Positions 8,036-15,347 of a stretch of DNA of 16,106 nt are shown here, in pieces. The translations under genes were made by a program, and so were the position numbers. The notes under the pieces are model-generated. The model had not been told where the DNA came from. It searched no databases and was given only the letters and a program-made list of their open reading frames with translations. The DNA comes from Burkholderiales bacterium (GTDB taxonomy: Bacteria > Pseudomonadota > Gammaproteobacteria > Burkholderiales > Burkholderiaceae_C): contig SXXD01000052.1 of the NCBI GenBank assembly GCA_005789685.1, positions 1-16,106 on the forward strand. The letters are read 5' to 3'. The first letter of the stretch is position 1; each line of letters begins with the position of its first letter.

Positions 8036-8836
8036 TCAAAGCCTGCTCGGCTTGTTGACCGCAAAATAAAGAAATACGCCGGCCAAAATCATGGGCACGC
8101 ACAACCACTGCCCCATGCTAAGTCCTAAGGACAACAGCCCTAAATGCGCATCGGGTTCGCGAAAGAATTCAGCCACAAACCTGAAAATACCATAGCCCAT
8201 TAAGAACACCGCAGACACTTGGCCGATGGGGCGGTCCTTGCGGGCAAAAAACCAAAGTACGGCAAAAAGCAGCAGGCCTTCTAACAAGAACTGGTAAAGC
8301 TGAGACGGGTGGCGCGGAAAATCTCCGGCTCCCCTGAAAATCATGCCCCAAGGCAATTCTGGATCGGCTTGCCGTCCCCAAAGTTCGCCATTGATAAAGT
8401 TACCGATTCGGCCAGCAGCCAAGCCTGTGGGCACGCAAGGCGCTACAAAGTCCATCACCTGGAAAAAGGGTCGGTGGCGGGTTTGGGCAAACCAAACCAT
8501 AGCTGCCATGACTCCCAGCAAGCCGCCATGAAAACTCATACCGCCTTGCCACACATAGGCTATTTCAAGGGGGTGAGAGAAATAGTAGGCTGGTTGATAA
8601 AACAGACAGTAGCCAATGCGCCCACCCAAGACCACGCCCAAAACGCCGGCAAACAAAATATCTTCAACATCGCGAACTTGCCAATGAGATAGGCGCGCGT
8701 AGGGAAGGTGGGTCAACCTTCGGGTCGCCAGAAAGTAAAAAAGCCCAAATGCGGCCAAATAGGTCAAACCGTACCAGTGAACTGCGATAGGTCCCAGTTG
8801 CAATGCAACGGGGTCAATTTGAGGGTGAATCAACAT
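8036..8836 (-). CDS. lgt: Prolipoprotein diacylglyceryl transferase
   Basis: An inner-membrane enzyme that transfers diacylglycerol from phosphatidylglycerol to the lipobox cysteine of prolipoproteins, the first step of lipoprotein maturation. The 266-residue protein has about seven predicted membrane segments and the Lgt signature [13 protein letters not shown] (142-154). H103 (in [11 protein letters not shown]), R143 and N146 fall at the same numbers as essential residues of the E. coli enzyme, and HWYGLTYL (20-27) carries the conserved tyrosine. ATG 8836 was chosen over one 21 bp upstream because GGAG sits just before it (3-nt spacing, rather short) and the family starts here. It is divergent from ilvD across a 272-bp gap that contains the large palindrome. 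No terminator is seen between lgt and the Bug gene. Its client NlpD is encoded further right. Confidence 0.97.
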   Translation of the reverse strand: MLIHPQIDPVALQLGPIAVHWYGLTYLAAFGLFYFLATRRLTHLPYARLSHWQVRDVEDILFAGVLGVVLGGRIGYCLFYQPAYYFSHPLEIAYVWQGGMSFHGGLLGVMAAMVWFAQTRHRPFFQVMDFVAPCVPTGLAAGRIGNFINGELWGRQADPELPWGMIFRGAGDFPRHPSQLYQFLLEGLLLFAVLWFFARKDRPIGQVSAVFLMGYGIFRFVAEFFREPDAHLGLLSLGLSMGQWLCVPMILAGVFLYFAVNKPSRL

Positions 8837-8930
8837 GGGCTCCGATTGTGCACCCATCGATGCCCAATTGCACAGAGTGCTAGCCCTTAGTTTCTCCGGT
8901 GTTTTGTTTGGGGATTCCTGGATGGGGTGG

Positions 8931-9045
8931 GTTCATGGGCGTGTTGTCTGGGATGGGTGAGGGGCATGGGGGGCTCCTCATGCTGGGGTACCAGAAATCG
9001 TCACCCCCCATACCCCTCACCCATCCCAGACAACGGCCCATGAAC
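8931..9045. repeat. 115-bp imperfect palindrome with G-quadruplex-type runs in both arms
   Basis: Bases 8931-8973 and 9004-9045 are reverse complements apart from a small mismatch/bulge near 8941-8942 (9035) and one C/T change at 8965 (9012). The loop is 30 nt (8974-9003) and itself contains a short CTGG/CCAG hairpin. The left arm has four runs of three or more G on the plus strand (8950-8973, spacers AT, TGA, CAT); the right arm has the same on the minus strand (9004-9027). It lies in the intergenic gap between the divergent lgt and ilvD genes. There is no T-tract after either arm, so it does not look like an intrinsic terminator. It may be a dispersed intergenic repeat (REP/REPIN- or MITE-like) or a regulatory structure in the lgt or ilvD leader. 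Confidence 0.9.
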
Positions 9046-9108
9046 TTTCTGATGGAGGGTCTATTAGAATAGGCACAACATTCAATACGCCCATCATTAA
9101 GTGACAAC

Positions 9109-10821
9109 ATGACTGACAAAATCATCCCTATTCACCCTGCCACCCCTAGCAACCGCCGCAGTGCCAACATCACGCAAGGTAAGTCTCGGGCGCCTAACCG
9201 CTCCATGTACTACGCCATGGGGTATGAAGAAGGTGATTTTGTGAAACCCATGGTGGGTGTGGCCAATGGTCACAGCACCATCACGCCTTGCAACAGTGGC
9301 CTGCAAAAACTGGCCGATGCCGCGGTAGAAGGTATTGAAGAGGCTGGTGGCAATGCTCAAATTTTTGGTACGCCCACTATTTCAGATGGCATGGCCATGG
9401 GTACCGAAGGTATGAAATATTCGCTTGTTAGTCGTGAAGTGATTTCTGACTGCATTGAAACTTGCGTTCAAGGCCAGTGGATGGACGGTGTGTTGGTGGT
9501 GGGTGGATGCGACAAAAACATGCCTGGCGGCATGATGGGTATTTTGCGTGCCAATGTGCCTGCCATTTATGTGTATGGCGGCACCATTTTGCCGGGCCGA
9601 TACCAAGGCAAAGATTTGAACATTGTGAGCGTGTTTGAAGCGGTCGGCCAAAACTCTGCGGGCAATTTGAGCGACTTTGATTTGAAAGAAATTGAAAAGC
9701 GCGCCATTCCTGGCACGGGTTCATGCGGTGGTATGTACACAGCCAACACCATGTCTTCTTCGTTTGAAGCGCTGGGCATGTCGCTTCCCTACTCTTCTAC
9801 CATGGCCAACCCCCACGATGAAACAAAGAACTCGGCCAAAGCATCGGCCAAGGTTTTGCTTGAAGCCATTAAGAATGATTTGAAGCCACGCGACATCGTG
9901 ACCAAAAAGTCCATTGAAAATGCCGTGGCCGTGATCATGGCCACTGGCGGTTCGACCACTGCTGTGTTGCACTTCTTGGCCATTGCGCACACCGCTGAAG
10001 TTCCATGGACCATTGACGACTTCGAGCGCATGCGCAAAAAGATTCCTGTGATTTGCGACTTGAAACCCAGCGGCAAATATTTGGCCGTTGATCTGCATCA
10101 GGCTGGCGGTATTCCACAAGTCATGAAGGTTTTGCTGAAGGCCGGTTTATTGCATGGCGATTGCATGACCATCACCGGCAAAACTGTGGCAGAAAACTTG
10201 AAGGACATTCCTGACGCACCTCGCGCCGACCAAGATGTGATTCGCCCCATCGACAAACCCATGTACGCAGAAGGCCACTTGGCCATTTTGAAAGGCAACT
10301 TGTCGCCTGAAGGTGCTGTGGCCAAAATTACCGGCTTGAAGAACCCCGTCATTACAGGCCCCGCTCGCGTGTTCGACGACGAGCAATCGGCTTTGCAAGC
10401 CATATTGGATGGCAAGATCAAAGCCGGTGATGTCATGGTCTTGCGTTACCTTGGCCCCAAAGGTGGTCCAGGCATGCCAGAAATGCTGGCCCCCACGGGT
10501 GCACTCATTGGTGCTGGTTTGGGCGAAAGCGTGGGCCTCATTACCGATGGCCGCTTCTCTGGCGGCACGTGGGGCATGGTGGTTGGACACGTGGCACCCG
10601 AAGCAGCTGCTGGCGGCACCATTGCGTTTGTGAACGAAGGCGACTCGATCACCATCGATGCGCACAAACTTGTTTTGGCATTGAATGTACCTGAGGAAGA
10701 AATTGCCAAGCGCCGCGCCAACTGGACAGCGCCTGCACCTCGCTACACACGTGGCGTGCAAGCCAAGTTTGCGTTCAACGCCTCCAGCGCCAGCAAAGGT
10801 GCTGTGCTGGATTTGTACTGA
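9109..10821 (+). CDS. ilvD: Dihydroxy-acid dehydratase
   Basis: An Fe-S enzyme of valine, leucine and isoleucine synthesis (and a step toward pantothenate) that dehydrates 2,3-dihydroxy acids to 2-keto acids. The 570-residue protein has the three cluster cysteines C61 (in TITPCNSG), C134 ([10 protein letters not shown]) and C206 ([12 protein letters not shown]). This arrangement and length fit the [2Fe-2S] type known from plants, cyanobacteria and mycobacteria rather than the longer, oxygen-labile E. coli [4Fe-4S] type; the cluster assignment is inferred. Further blocks: [11 protein letters not shown] (about 284-294), [17 protein letters not shown] and the C-terminal [24 protein letters not shown] 9109 has only a weak Shine-Dalgarno sequence (AAGTGA). 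No other ilv gene is in the window. It is divergent from lgt and convergent with the GlcG/HbpS-family gene. Confidence 0.97.
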   Translation: MTDKIIPIHPATPSNRRSANITQGKSRAPNRSMYYAMGYEEGDFVKPMVGVANGHSTITPCNSGLQKLADAAVEGIEEAGGNAQIFGTPTISDGMAMGTEGMKYSLVSREVISDCIETCVQGQWMDGVLVVGGCDKNMPGGMMGILRANVPAIYVYGGTILPGRYQGKDLNIVSVFEAVGQNSAGNLSDFDLKEIEKRAIPGTGSCGGMYTANTMSSSFEALGMSLPYSSTMANPHDETKNSAKASAKVLLEAIKNDLKPRDIVTKKSIENAVAVIMATGGSTTAVLHFLAIAHTAEVPWTIDDFERMRKKIPVICDLKPSGKYLAVDLHQAGGIPQVMKVLLKAGLLHGDCMTITGKTVAENLKDIPDAPRADQDVIRPIDKPMYAEGHLAILKGNLSPEGAVAKITGLKNPVITGPARVFDDEQSALQAILDGKIKAGDVMVLRYLGPKGGPGMPEMLAPTGALIGAGLGESVGLITDGRFSGGTWGMVVGHVAPEAAAGGTIAFVNEGDSITIDAHKLVLALNVPEEEIAKRRANWTAPAPRYTRGVQAKFAFNASSASKGAVLDLY

Positions 10822-10836
10822 TCAAAAAAGCCCTTC

Positions 10837-10854
10837 AGAGCTCGTTAGAGTTCT
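10837..10854 (+). terminator. Weak hairpin between convergent ilvD and GlcG/HbpS-family genes
   Basis: AGAGCTC (10837-10843) pairs with GAGTTCT (10848-10854) around a GTTA loop, with one G-U pair in the RNA. An A-run precedes it and only a broken T stretch follows, so this is at best a weak terminator for the 49-bp convergent gap. Confidence 0.25.
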
Positions 10855-10870
10855 TTAGAGGTTTTCAATA

Positions 10871-11278
10871 TCAGAGGCCAATGGCGGCAATTCCTGCCTT
10901 GGCAATCTGTGCGTCTTCGGTTGACTTCACACCACTCACGCCCACTGCGCCAATGCAAGCGCCGTCTTTCAGGATGGGCACGCCACCTTCAAGCATGCCT
11001 TCAATGGTCGGTGCTGACAAGAACGAAAATCGGCCGGCATTGATGATGTCTTCGTAAATTTTGCTTTCGCGCTGACCCAATGCGGCTGTTTTGGCTTTGG
11101 CAGGCGCAATGTGGGAAGAAATGGGGGCAGCGCCGTCTAAGCGCTGGAAATGCAACAAATGACCGCCTGCATCCACAATGGCAATGCTCACGGCCCACTT
11201 ATTTTTCTGCGCTTCGGCTTGCGCAGCTGCGGCAATGGCTTGAACATCGGACAATTCGAGGGTAGATTGAGTTTTCAT
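10871..11278 (-). CDS. GlcG/HbpS-family small protein (heme-degrading/DUF336 fold)
   Basis: A 135-residue protein of the GlcG/HbpS family (formerly DUF336). Members include the extracellular heme-binding HbpS of Streptomyces and GlcG of glycolate operons; most have no firm biochemical role. Family traits: an N-terminal helix rich in Ala/Glu (residues 8-24), IAIVDAGGHLLHFQRLDGA (about 32-50), a PAKAKTAA stretch, and the C-terminal GGVPILKDGACIGAVGVSG. The protein ends shortly after, as is usual. The reading frame extends upstream to 11359, but ATG 11278 fits the family length and the upstream residues look non-coding. No signal peptide is seen, so it is probably cytoplasmic. There is no clear Shine-Dalgarno sequence. 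It is convergent with ilvD and divergent from the YccA-type gene, and nothing nearby points to its substrate. Confidence 0.85.
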   Translation of the reverse strand: MKTQSTLELSDVQAIAAAAQAEAQKNKWAVSIAIVDAGGHLLHFQRLDGAAPISSHIAPAKAKTAALGQRESKIYEDIINAGRFSFLSAPTIEGMLEGGVPILKDGACIGAVGVSGVKSTEDAQIAKAGIAAIGL

Positions 11279-11440
11279 AGGGCTTTGTGGGTAAAAAATT
11301 GAAGAATAAGCATACCGCAGCCTGAGCTTGGCATTGACTTTGTGAAAGTCACAAGACAAAAGACCCTGAAATCTTTGGTAAATAGGGCATTTCGGGTTAC
11401 AAGCCCTACAATTTGCTCACCCGATACAGGGTGGATTAAT

Positions 11441-11445
11441 AGGAG
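11441..11445 (+). promoter_or_regulatory. Shine-Dalgarno site deciding the YccA-type start
   Basis: AGGAG lies 7 nt before ATG 11453. This supports the shorter 232-residue protein over the in-frame start at 11342, which has no such site. A TACAAT (-10-like) sequence at 11407-11412 lies upstream but without a convincing -35 partner. Confidence 0.85.
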
Positions 11446-11452
11446 TTCACAC

Positions 11453-12151
11453 ATGAGCGATCTTCAAAACATTGAACAACCCAGCTGGGCAAGCGTCGGC
11501 ACTACGCCTGCCGAGCGAAACAAAGTCATGCGCAACACTTATATGTTGCTGGCCGTTAGTCTGGTGCCCACTGTGTTGGGTGCATGGCTTGGTGTGGCTA
11601 CAGGCATCACCCAATCACTGGGTGGCGGTTTAGGCCTCATCCTGTTTTTTGGTGGCGCCATTGGCTTCATGTACGCCATCGAGAAAACCAAACACTCGTC
11701 TACAGGCGTGTTGGTCTTGCTGGCGTTCACATTCTTCATGGGCCTCATGCTGTCTCGCATGATTGCCATGGTCTTGGGCTTCAAAAACGGCCCTGACCTC
11801 GTCATGACAGCCTTCGCCGGTACGGCCGGTGTATTTGCGGTGATGTCCGTCTTGGCTAGCGTCATCAAGCGCGATTTATCTGGCATGGGCAAGTGGTTGT
11901 TTGTGGGCGCCTTGGTCCTCATGGTGGGCGGCATCGTCAATATTTTTGTGGGCTCAACGGCCGGCATGATGGCCTTGTCTGTGGCTGCCATCGGTATTTT
12001 CAGCGCCTACATGTTGTATGACCTGAAGCAAATTTTGGACGGTGGCGAAACCAACTACATCAGCGCCACGCTCATGTTGTACATGGACTTGTTCAATGTA
12101 TTCCAAAGTCTGTTGGCCTTGTTGGGCCTCTGGGGTGGCGAGCGCGAGTAA
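11453..12151 (+). CDS. yccA: Bax inhibitor-1/YccA family membrane protein
   Basis: A 232-residue inner-membrane protein with seven predicted helices after a roughly 25-residue soluble N-terminus. The C-terminal part shows the family signature YMLYDLKQILDGGETNYI followed by a last LYMDLFNVFQSLLALLGLW helix; conserved aspartates there form the pH-sensing pair in structurally studied BI-1 homologues. In E. coli, YccA binds the protease FtsH and modulates its activity; the symbol is used in that broad sense because YbhL-like paralogues are similar. The start is set by AGGAG 7 nt upstream of ATG 11453. It is a single-gene unit: divergent from the GlcG/HbpS-family gene and closed by a strong terminator at 12174-12210. 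Its length matches the family. Confidence 0.93.
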   Translation: MSDLQNIEQPSWASVGTTPAERNKVMRNTYMLLAVSLVPTVLGAWLGVATGITQSLGGGLGLILFFGGAIGFMYAIEKTKHSSTGVLVLLAFTFFMGLMLSRMIAMVLGFKNGPDLVMTAFAGTAGVFAVMSVLASVIKRDLSGMGKWLFVGALVLMVGGIVNIFVGSTAGMMALSVAAIGIFSAYMLYDLKQILDGGETNYISATLMLYMDLFNVFQSLLALLGLWGGERE

Positions 12152-12173
12152 TCGACTGATTTAAAACCAGTTC

Positions 12174-12210
12174 AAAGCACCTGAGTTCGAAAGAACTCCG
12201 GTGCTTTTTT
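12174..12210 (+). terminator. Intrinsic terminator after the YccA-type gene
   Basis: AAAGCACC and GAGTTC pair with GAACTC and GGTGCTTT around a GAAA tetraloop, with one internal mismatch, followed by a run of six T ending at 12210. It stands 22 bp after the stop codon and just before the convergent rlmD stop at 12213. In the other direction the T-run is short, so any termination of rlmD transcripts there would be weaker. Confidence 0.92.
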
Positions 12211-12212
12211 AT

Positions 12213-13649
12213 TCAGCGTCTTTCAAAAACAGCCATGCTTTCGACGTGCGCTGTGTGCGCAAACATATTGACCACGCCGGCACTTAAACAACGATACCCT
12301 GCCCTGTGAACAAACAAGCCAGCATCCCGCGCCAAGGTGGCTGGGTTGCAACTGACATAGACAATGCGTTTGGGAAATTGCCAGTCGCCTCTTAGTGCGT
12401 CGTTCTCTTGCAATTCAGCCAAGGCCTTTGCCAAGGCGAAGGCACCCTCTCTGGGTGGATCAATGAGCCACTTGTCGGCAATGCCATCGGCCATGATCAA
12501 TTCAGGCGTCATTTCAAACAAGTTGCGTGCAATGAATGACGTGGGCGCTAAGCGTTTTACGCCTTCACGAAGCGCTTGGTTGTGTTCGTAATTTTCGCAC
12601 GAGCGCACCACCAAAGTTTCTGCGCCTTCGATGCCTACCACCTCTTTGGCCGTTGTTGCAATGGGCAATGTGAAATTACCCAAGCCACAAAACCAATCGA
12701 TGACTCGCTCGTGTGCTTCGGGCTTGAGGAGGCGCAAGGCCCGAGTGACCAAGACCCGATTGATGTGCGGATTGACCTGCGTGAAATCGGTGGGCTTGAA
12801 GGGCATGTGCACTCCAAAATCAGGCAAGTCATAAGAAAGCTCGATGCCGCCTTCGTCCATGAGTTTGACGGTGTCAGGCCCTTTAATTTGCAGCCACCAC
12901 TGCACATCATGCAGGGAAGCAAATGCACGCAAGCGCTCTTCATCGGCAGTGCTCAAGGGTTCTAAATGACGCAGCACCAAAGCCGTGACGGTGTCGCCCT
13001 GCGCCAATTCAATTTGAGGCACCGTTTCACGGGCGTCCATGCCAAAAATAAGTTCGCGCAGTGGCAGTAAAAGCGCACTGATTTTGGGAGGCAAAACGCG
13101 GCACGTTTTGATATCGGCCACATAACGGCTTTTGCGTTCGTGAAAACCAATGAGCACTTCACCTTTTTTATGAACATAGCGCACTGACATGCGGGCGCGG
13201 TAACGGTAGCCCCAACTAGGACCTTCCATGGGCCGCAACAAGTTCTCGGGTTTGACTTTGCCCAAGTGCCACAAATTGTCTTCTAGGACGCGCTGTTTCA
13301 CGGCCACTTGCGCACTGGCTTCTAAGTGCTGCATTTTGCAGCCTCCACAAGCGCCAGCATGCAAGCCAAAGTGCGGGCAACCAGGTCTTACCCTTTGAGA
13401 AGACTCTCGGTGGATGGCGGTGACGACCCCTGCTTCCCAATTGTTCTTTTTGCGGTGGACATTGACAGTCACCATTTCAAACGGCAAAGCACCTTCTACA
13501 AAAACAACTTTGCCATCTGGCCTTCGGGCAATGCCTTGGGCTTCCATGTCGAGTGCATCAATGTGCAACCACCCTGTGGGTAAGTCAGAACGTCCTAAGA
13601 TAATTTCTTGTGTCTGCTCTTCTCGAGTTGAGTCTTTCTGCTTGCTCAT
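12213..13649 (-). CDS. rlmD: 23S rRNA (uracil-C5)-methyltransferase RlmD (RumA)
   Basis: An Fe-S, SAM-dependent enzyme that methylates the uracil equivalent to U1939 of E. coli 23S rRNA. The 478 residues show an N-terminal TRAM RNA-binding domain (about 25-85), cluster cysteines C91, C101, C104 and C183, DFTQVN (288-293), SAM motif [10 protein letters not shown] (320-329), DPPR (397-400) and the nucleophile C434 in [12 protein letters not shown]. The cluster spacing is C-x9-C-x2-C, with four extra residues (HAGA region) compared with the C-x5-C-x2-C of E. coli RumA as I recall it. Other members of the family methylate tRNA or U747 (RlmC); the TRAM domain plus four cysteines favours RlmD. Its start overlaps the nlpD stop by 4 nt (ATGA). 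It is the last gene of the surE-pcm-nlpD-rlmD operon. Confidence 0.94.
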   Translation of the reverse strand: MSKQKDSTREEQTQEIILGRSDLPTGWLHIDALDMEAQGIARRPDGKVVFVEGALPFEMVTVNVHRKKNNWEAGVVTAIHRESSQRVRPGCPHFGLHAGACGGCKMQHLEASAQVAVKQRVLEDNLWHLGKVKPENLLRPMEGPSWGYRYRARMSVRYVHKKGEVLIGFHERKSRYVADIKTCRVLPPKISALLLPLRELIFGMDARETVPQIELAQGDTVTALVLRHLEPLSTADEERLRAFASLHDVQWWLQIKGPDTVKLMDEGGIELSYDLPDFGVHMPFKPTDFTQVNPHINRVLVTRALRLLKPEAHERVIDWFCGLGNFTLPIATTAKEVVGIEGAETLVVRSCENYEHNQALREGVKRLAPTSFIARNLFEMTPELIMADGIADKWLIDPPREGAFALAKALAELQENDALRGDWQFPKRIVYVSCNPATLARDAGLFVHRAGYRCLSAGVVNMFAHTAHVESMAVFERR

Positions 13650-14587
13650 GGACGGGCTGGCAATAATTTGGCAGGGTCAACAGGTTTGCCTTGCTTGCGT
13701 ATTTCAAAATGCAACTTGACGCGATCTGAGTCTGAACTTCCCATGTCAGCAATGCGTTGGCCTTTGGTCACGCTTTGGTCTTCTTTGACCAACAATGTTT
13801 GGTTGTGCGCGTAGGCGGTTAAGTAGGTGTTGTTGTGCTTCAAAATGACCAGGTTGCCATAACCCCGAAGACCTGAGCCTGCATAGACCACTTTGCCGTC
13901 GCCGGCTGCCAGCACGGGGTCGCCCGCTTTGCCTGCAAAGTCGAGACCTTTGTTTTTGGCTTCGTCAAAACCCGCCAAAACGGGTCCTGGATGGGGCCAT
14001 GCGAAGGTCATGCCGTCGTCACTGACATTGACTGAAGCAGATGCACTTGGCGCTGCATTGGAAGCGTTAGAAGCTGGCGCACTTGATGCTATCGGGGTGG
14101 GCGTATTGCTTGCTGAAATGTTAGCGGGCGTTTGATTCTGAGCCATGACTGGCTTGGTTTGCCTGTTGGCAGCGACCTCTATCACAGGGGGTGCCACACG
14201 CAACACTTGATCGACTTCAATCAGATTGGGGTTGTCCAAGCCGTTCCATTTGGCAATGTCGCGCCATGCTTGTCCATGGTCCAAGGCAATTTTGGTGAGC
14301 GTGTCTCCGGGACGCACGCTGTAAAACCCCGGCTTGCCCGCATTTTCTGAGCCCGCCATTGCGGGCCCCATGGAAACGGGCGAACTGGTGGCCACAGGTG
14401 CAGGTGCTCTTGCACTTTCACTTGCAACTTGCGGCTGTACTCTTTGGACAGGGCGTGAAGTACTTTGTCCTGCCACTCGGTCTTCTACTGGAATAGGCCC
14501 GCGCGGGCGTGACGTACATGCAGCAAGCAAGCAAACAGACAACACACTGATCACCATCCAACTTTGACGGCCACTCAACAATTTCAT
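13646..14587 (-). CDS. nlpD: NlpD-like lipoprotein with LysM and degenerate M23 (LytM) domain
   Basis: A 313-residue envelope lipoprotein. Residues 1-24 are a lipoprotein signal ending in the lipobox LLAAC with C24. A Pro/Ala/Ser-rich linker follows, then a LysM peptidoglycan-binding domain (88-132, [13 protein letters not shown] to QVLRV), a second low-complexity Ala/Ser/Asn linker (about 148-188) and an M23/LytM domain (about 200-305). The zinc site is broken: N212 replaces the first His (NKGLD instead of HxGxD) and K291 replaces the first His of HxH (KLHFEI), while D216 and H293 remain. As in E. coli NlpD and EnvC, the domain should therefore activate a cell-wall amidase (AmiC type) in cell separation rather than cut the wall itself. 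ATG 14587 has AAGGA 6 nt upstream. It lies 10 bp after pcm and overlaps rlmD by 4 nt. Confidence 0.94.
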   Translation of the reverse strand: MKLLSGRQSWMVISVLSVCLLAACTSRPRGPIPVEDRVAGQSTSRPVQRVQPQVASESARAPAPVATSSPVSMGPAMAGSENAGKPGFYSVRPGDTLTKIALDHGQAWRDIAKWNGLDNPNLIEVDQVLRVAPPVIEVAANRQTKPVMAQNQTPANISASNTPTPIASSAPASNASNAAPSASASVNVSDDGMTFAWPHPGPVLAGFDEAKNKGLDFAGKAGDPVLAAGDGKVVYAGSGLRGYGNLVILKHNNTYLTAYAHNQTLLVKEDQSVTKGQRIADMGSSDSDRVKLHFEIRKQGKPVDPAKLLPARP

Positions 14588-14597
14588 TCCATATCCT

Positions 14598-15347
14598 TCA
14601 GGAGATACCCGATTTTAAAGGGACAAAATGAACGGCCTCTAAAACACTTTGCTTGAAGCCTTGGTCTGTTTTGTCCACCACCATGAGCGCTTGTTGGCCA
14701 TTGGCTGTGACGGTGGGAGCGACCAGCCTGCCACCCACAGCCAATTGATCTAACCAAGCTTGCGGCAAAGTCTCGCCCCCTGCCGCAGAAATGATGGCGG
14801 CATAAGGTGCACCTTTGGGATACCCCAGCATGCCGTCGCCAAACAGCAAGTGAACATTGGCCAATCGAAAATGTCGCAAATTCGAACGTGCTTTTTCGTG
14901 CAGCCCTTTGAGGCGCTCTATGCTGTAGACCTCGGTGGCAACGTGACTTAGCACAGCAGCTTGGTAGCCGCATCCTGTGCCTATTTCTAGCACGCGACCT
15001 AGTTTGCCACTTGCGCCCTCAAGCAACAACTCAATCATGCGAGCCACCACATTGGGCTTGGAAATAGTTTGTCCTAAACCAATGGGCAAACTGGTGTCTT
15101 CATAGGCCTGGTTGACCAAGCCACTTTCTACAAAACGATGGCGCTCGACTGCACCCATGGCTTCCAAGACCAAGGGGTCTTTCAAGCCTTGAGCAGCCAG
15201 CTTTTGCACCATGCGTTGTCTGACCGCACTGGAATCTAAGCCCAGACCCTGCGGGTTGGAGGGTGAGGCCTTTTTAGCAGGCGCTTTGGCTGGCGCCGCC
15301 TTTTCTTGAGTGCTGAACTTGATTGGAAAACCGGGGCGCTGTGCCAT
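14598..15347 (-). CDS. pcm: Protein-L-isoaspartate O-methyltransferase
   Basis: A cytoplasmic repair enzyme that uses SAM to methylate L-isoaspartyl residues in aged proteins. The 249-residue protein carries LPIGLGQTISKP (87-98), SAM motif I VLEIGTGCGYQAA (119-131), YSIER (141-145) and a motif III-like LPQAWLDQLAVGGRLVAP block. Residues 1-35 are a Lys/Ala/Pro-rich extension absent from the roughly 208-residue E. coli enzyme; it may be flexible or could indicate a later true start, though no better start with a ribosome site is apparent. ATG 15347 was chosen because GGGAGGG lies just upstream and the surE stop overlaps it by 1 nt (TGATG). A start at 15389 would overlap surE by 43 bp. Confidence 0.94.
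   Translation of the reverse strand: MAQRPGFPIKFSTQEKAAPAKAPAKKASPSNPQGLGLDSSAVRQRMVQKLAAQGLKDPLVLEAMGAVERHRFVESGLVNQAYEDTSLPIGLGQTISKPNVVARMIELLLEGASGKLGRVLEIGTGCGYQAAVLSHVATEVYSIERLKGLHEKARSNLRHFRLANVHLLFGDGMLGYPKGAPYAAIISAAGGETLPQAWLDQLAVGGRLVAPTVTANGQQALMVVDKTDQGFKQSVLEAVHFVPLKSGIS

Noticed and set aside
8931..9045. Palindrome as an intrinsic terminator or CRISPR remnant
   Set aside because: It lies upstream of both flanking genes, has no T-tract on either side, and there is only one copy with no spacer-repeat periodicity.
8880..9125. 81-codon minus-strand open frame through the palindrome
   Set aside because: Its reading is dictated by the inverted repeat (Pro/Gly-rich), it overlaps the ilvD start and no ribosome site precedes it.
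10147..10761. 204-codon minus-strand open frame
   Set aside because: Antisense to the conserved C-terminal half of ilvD; composition reflects the codon bias of the opposite strand.
11334..11339. TTGACT as a -35 box for the YccA-type gene
   Set aside because: No -10-like hexamer at 16-18 nt spacing; the TACAAT at 11407 is too far away to pair with it.
11342..11452. 37-residue N-terminal extension of the YccA-type protein
   Set aside because: The AGGAG before ATG 11453 and family length support the shorter protein, and the extension includes the ribosome site itself.
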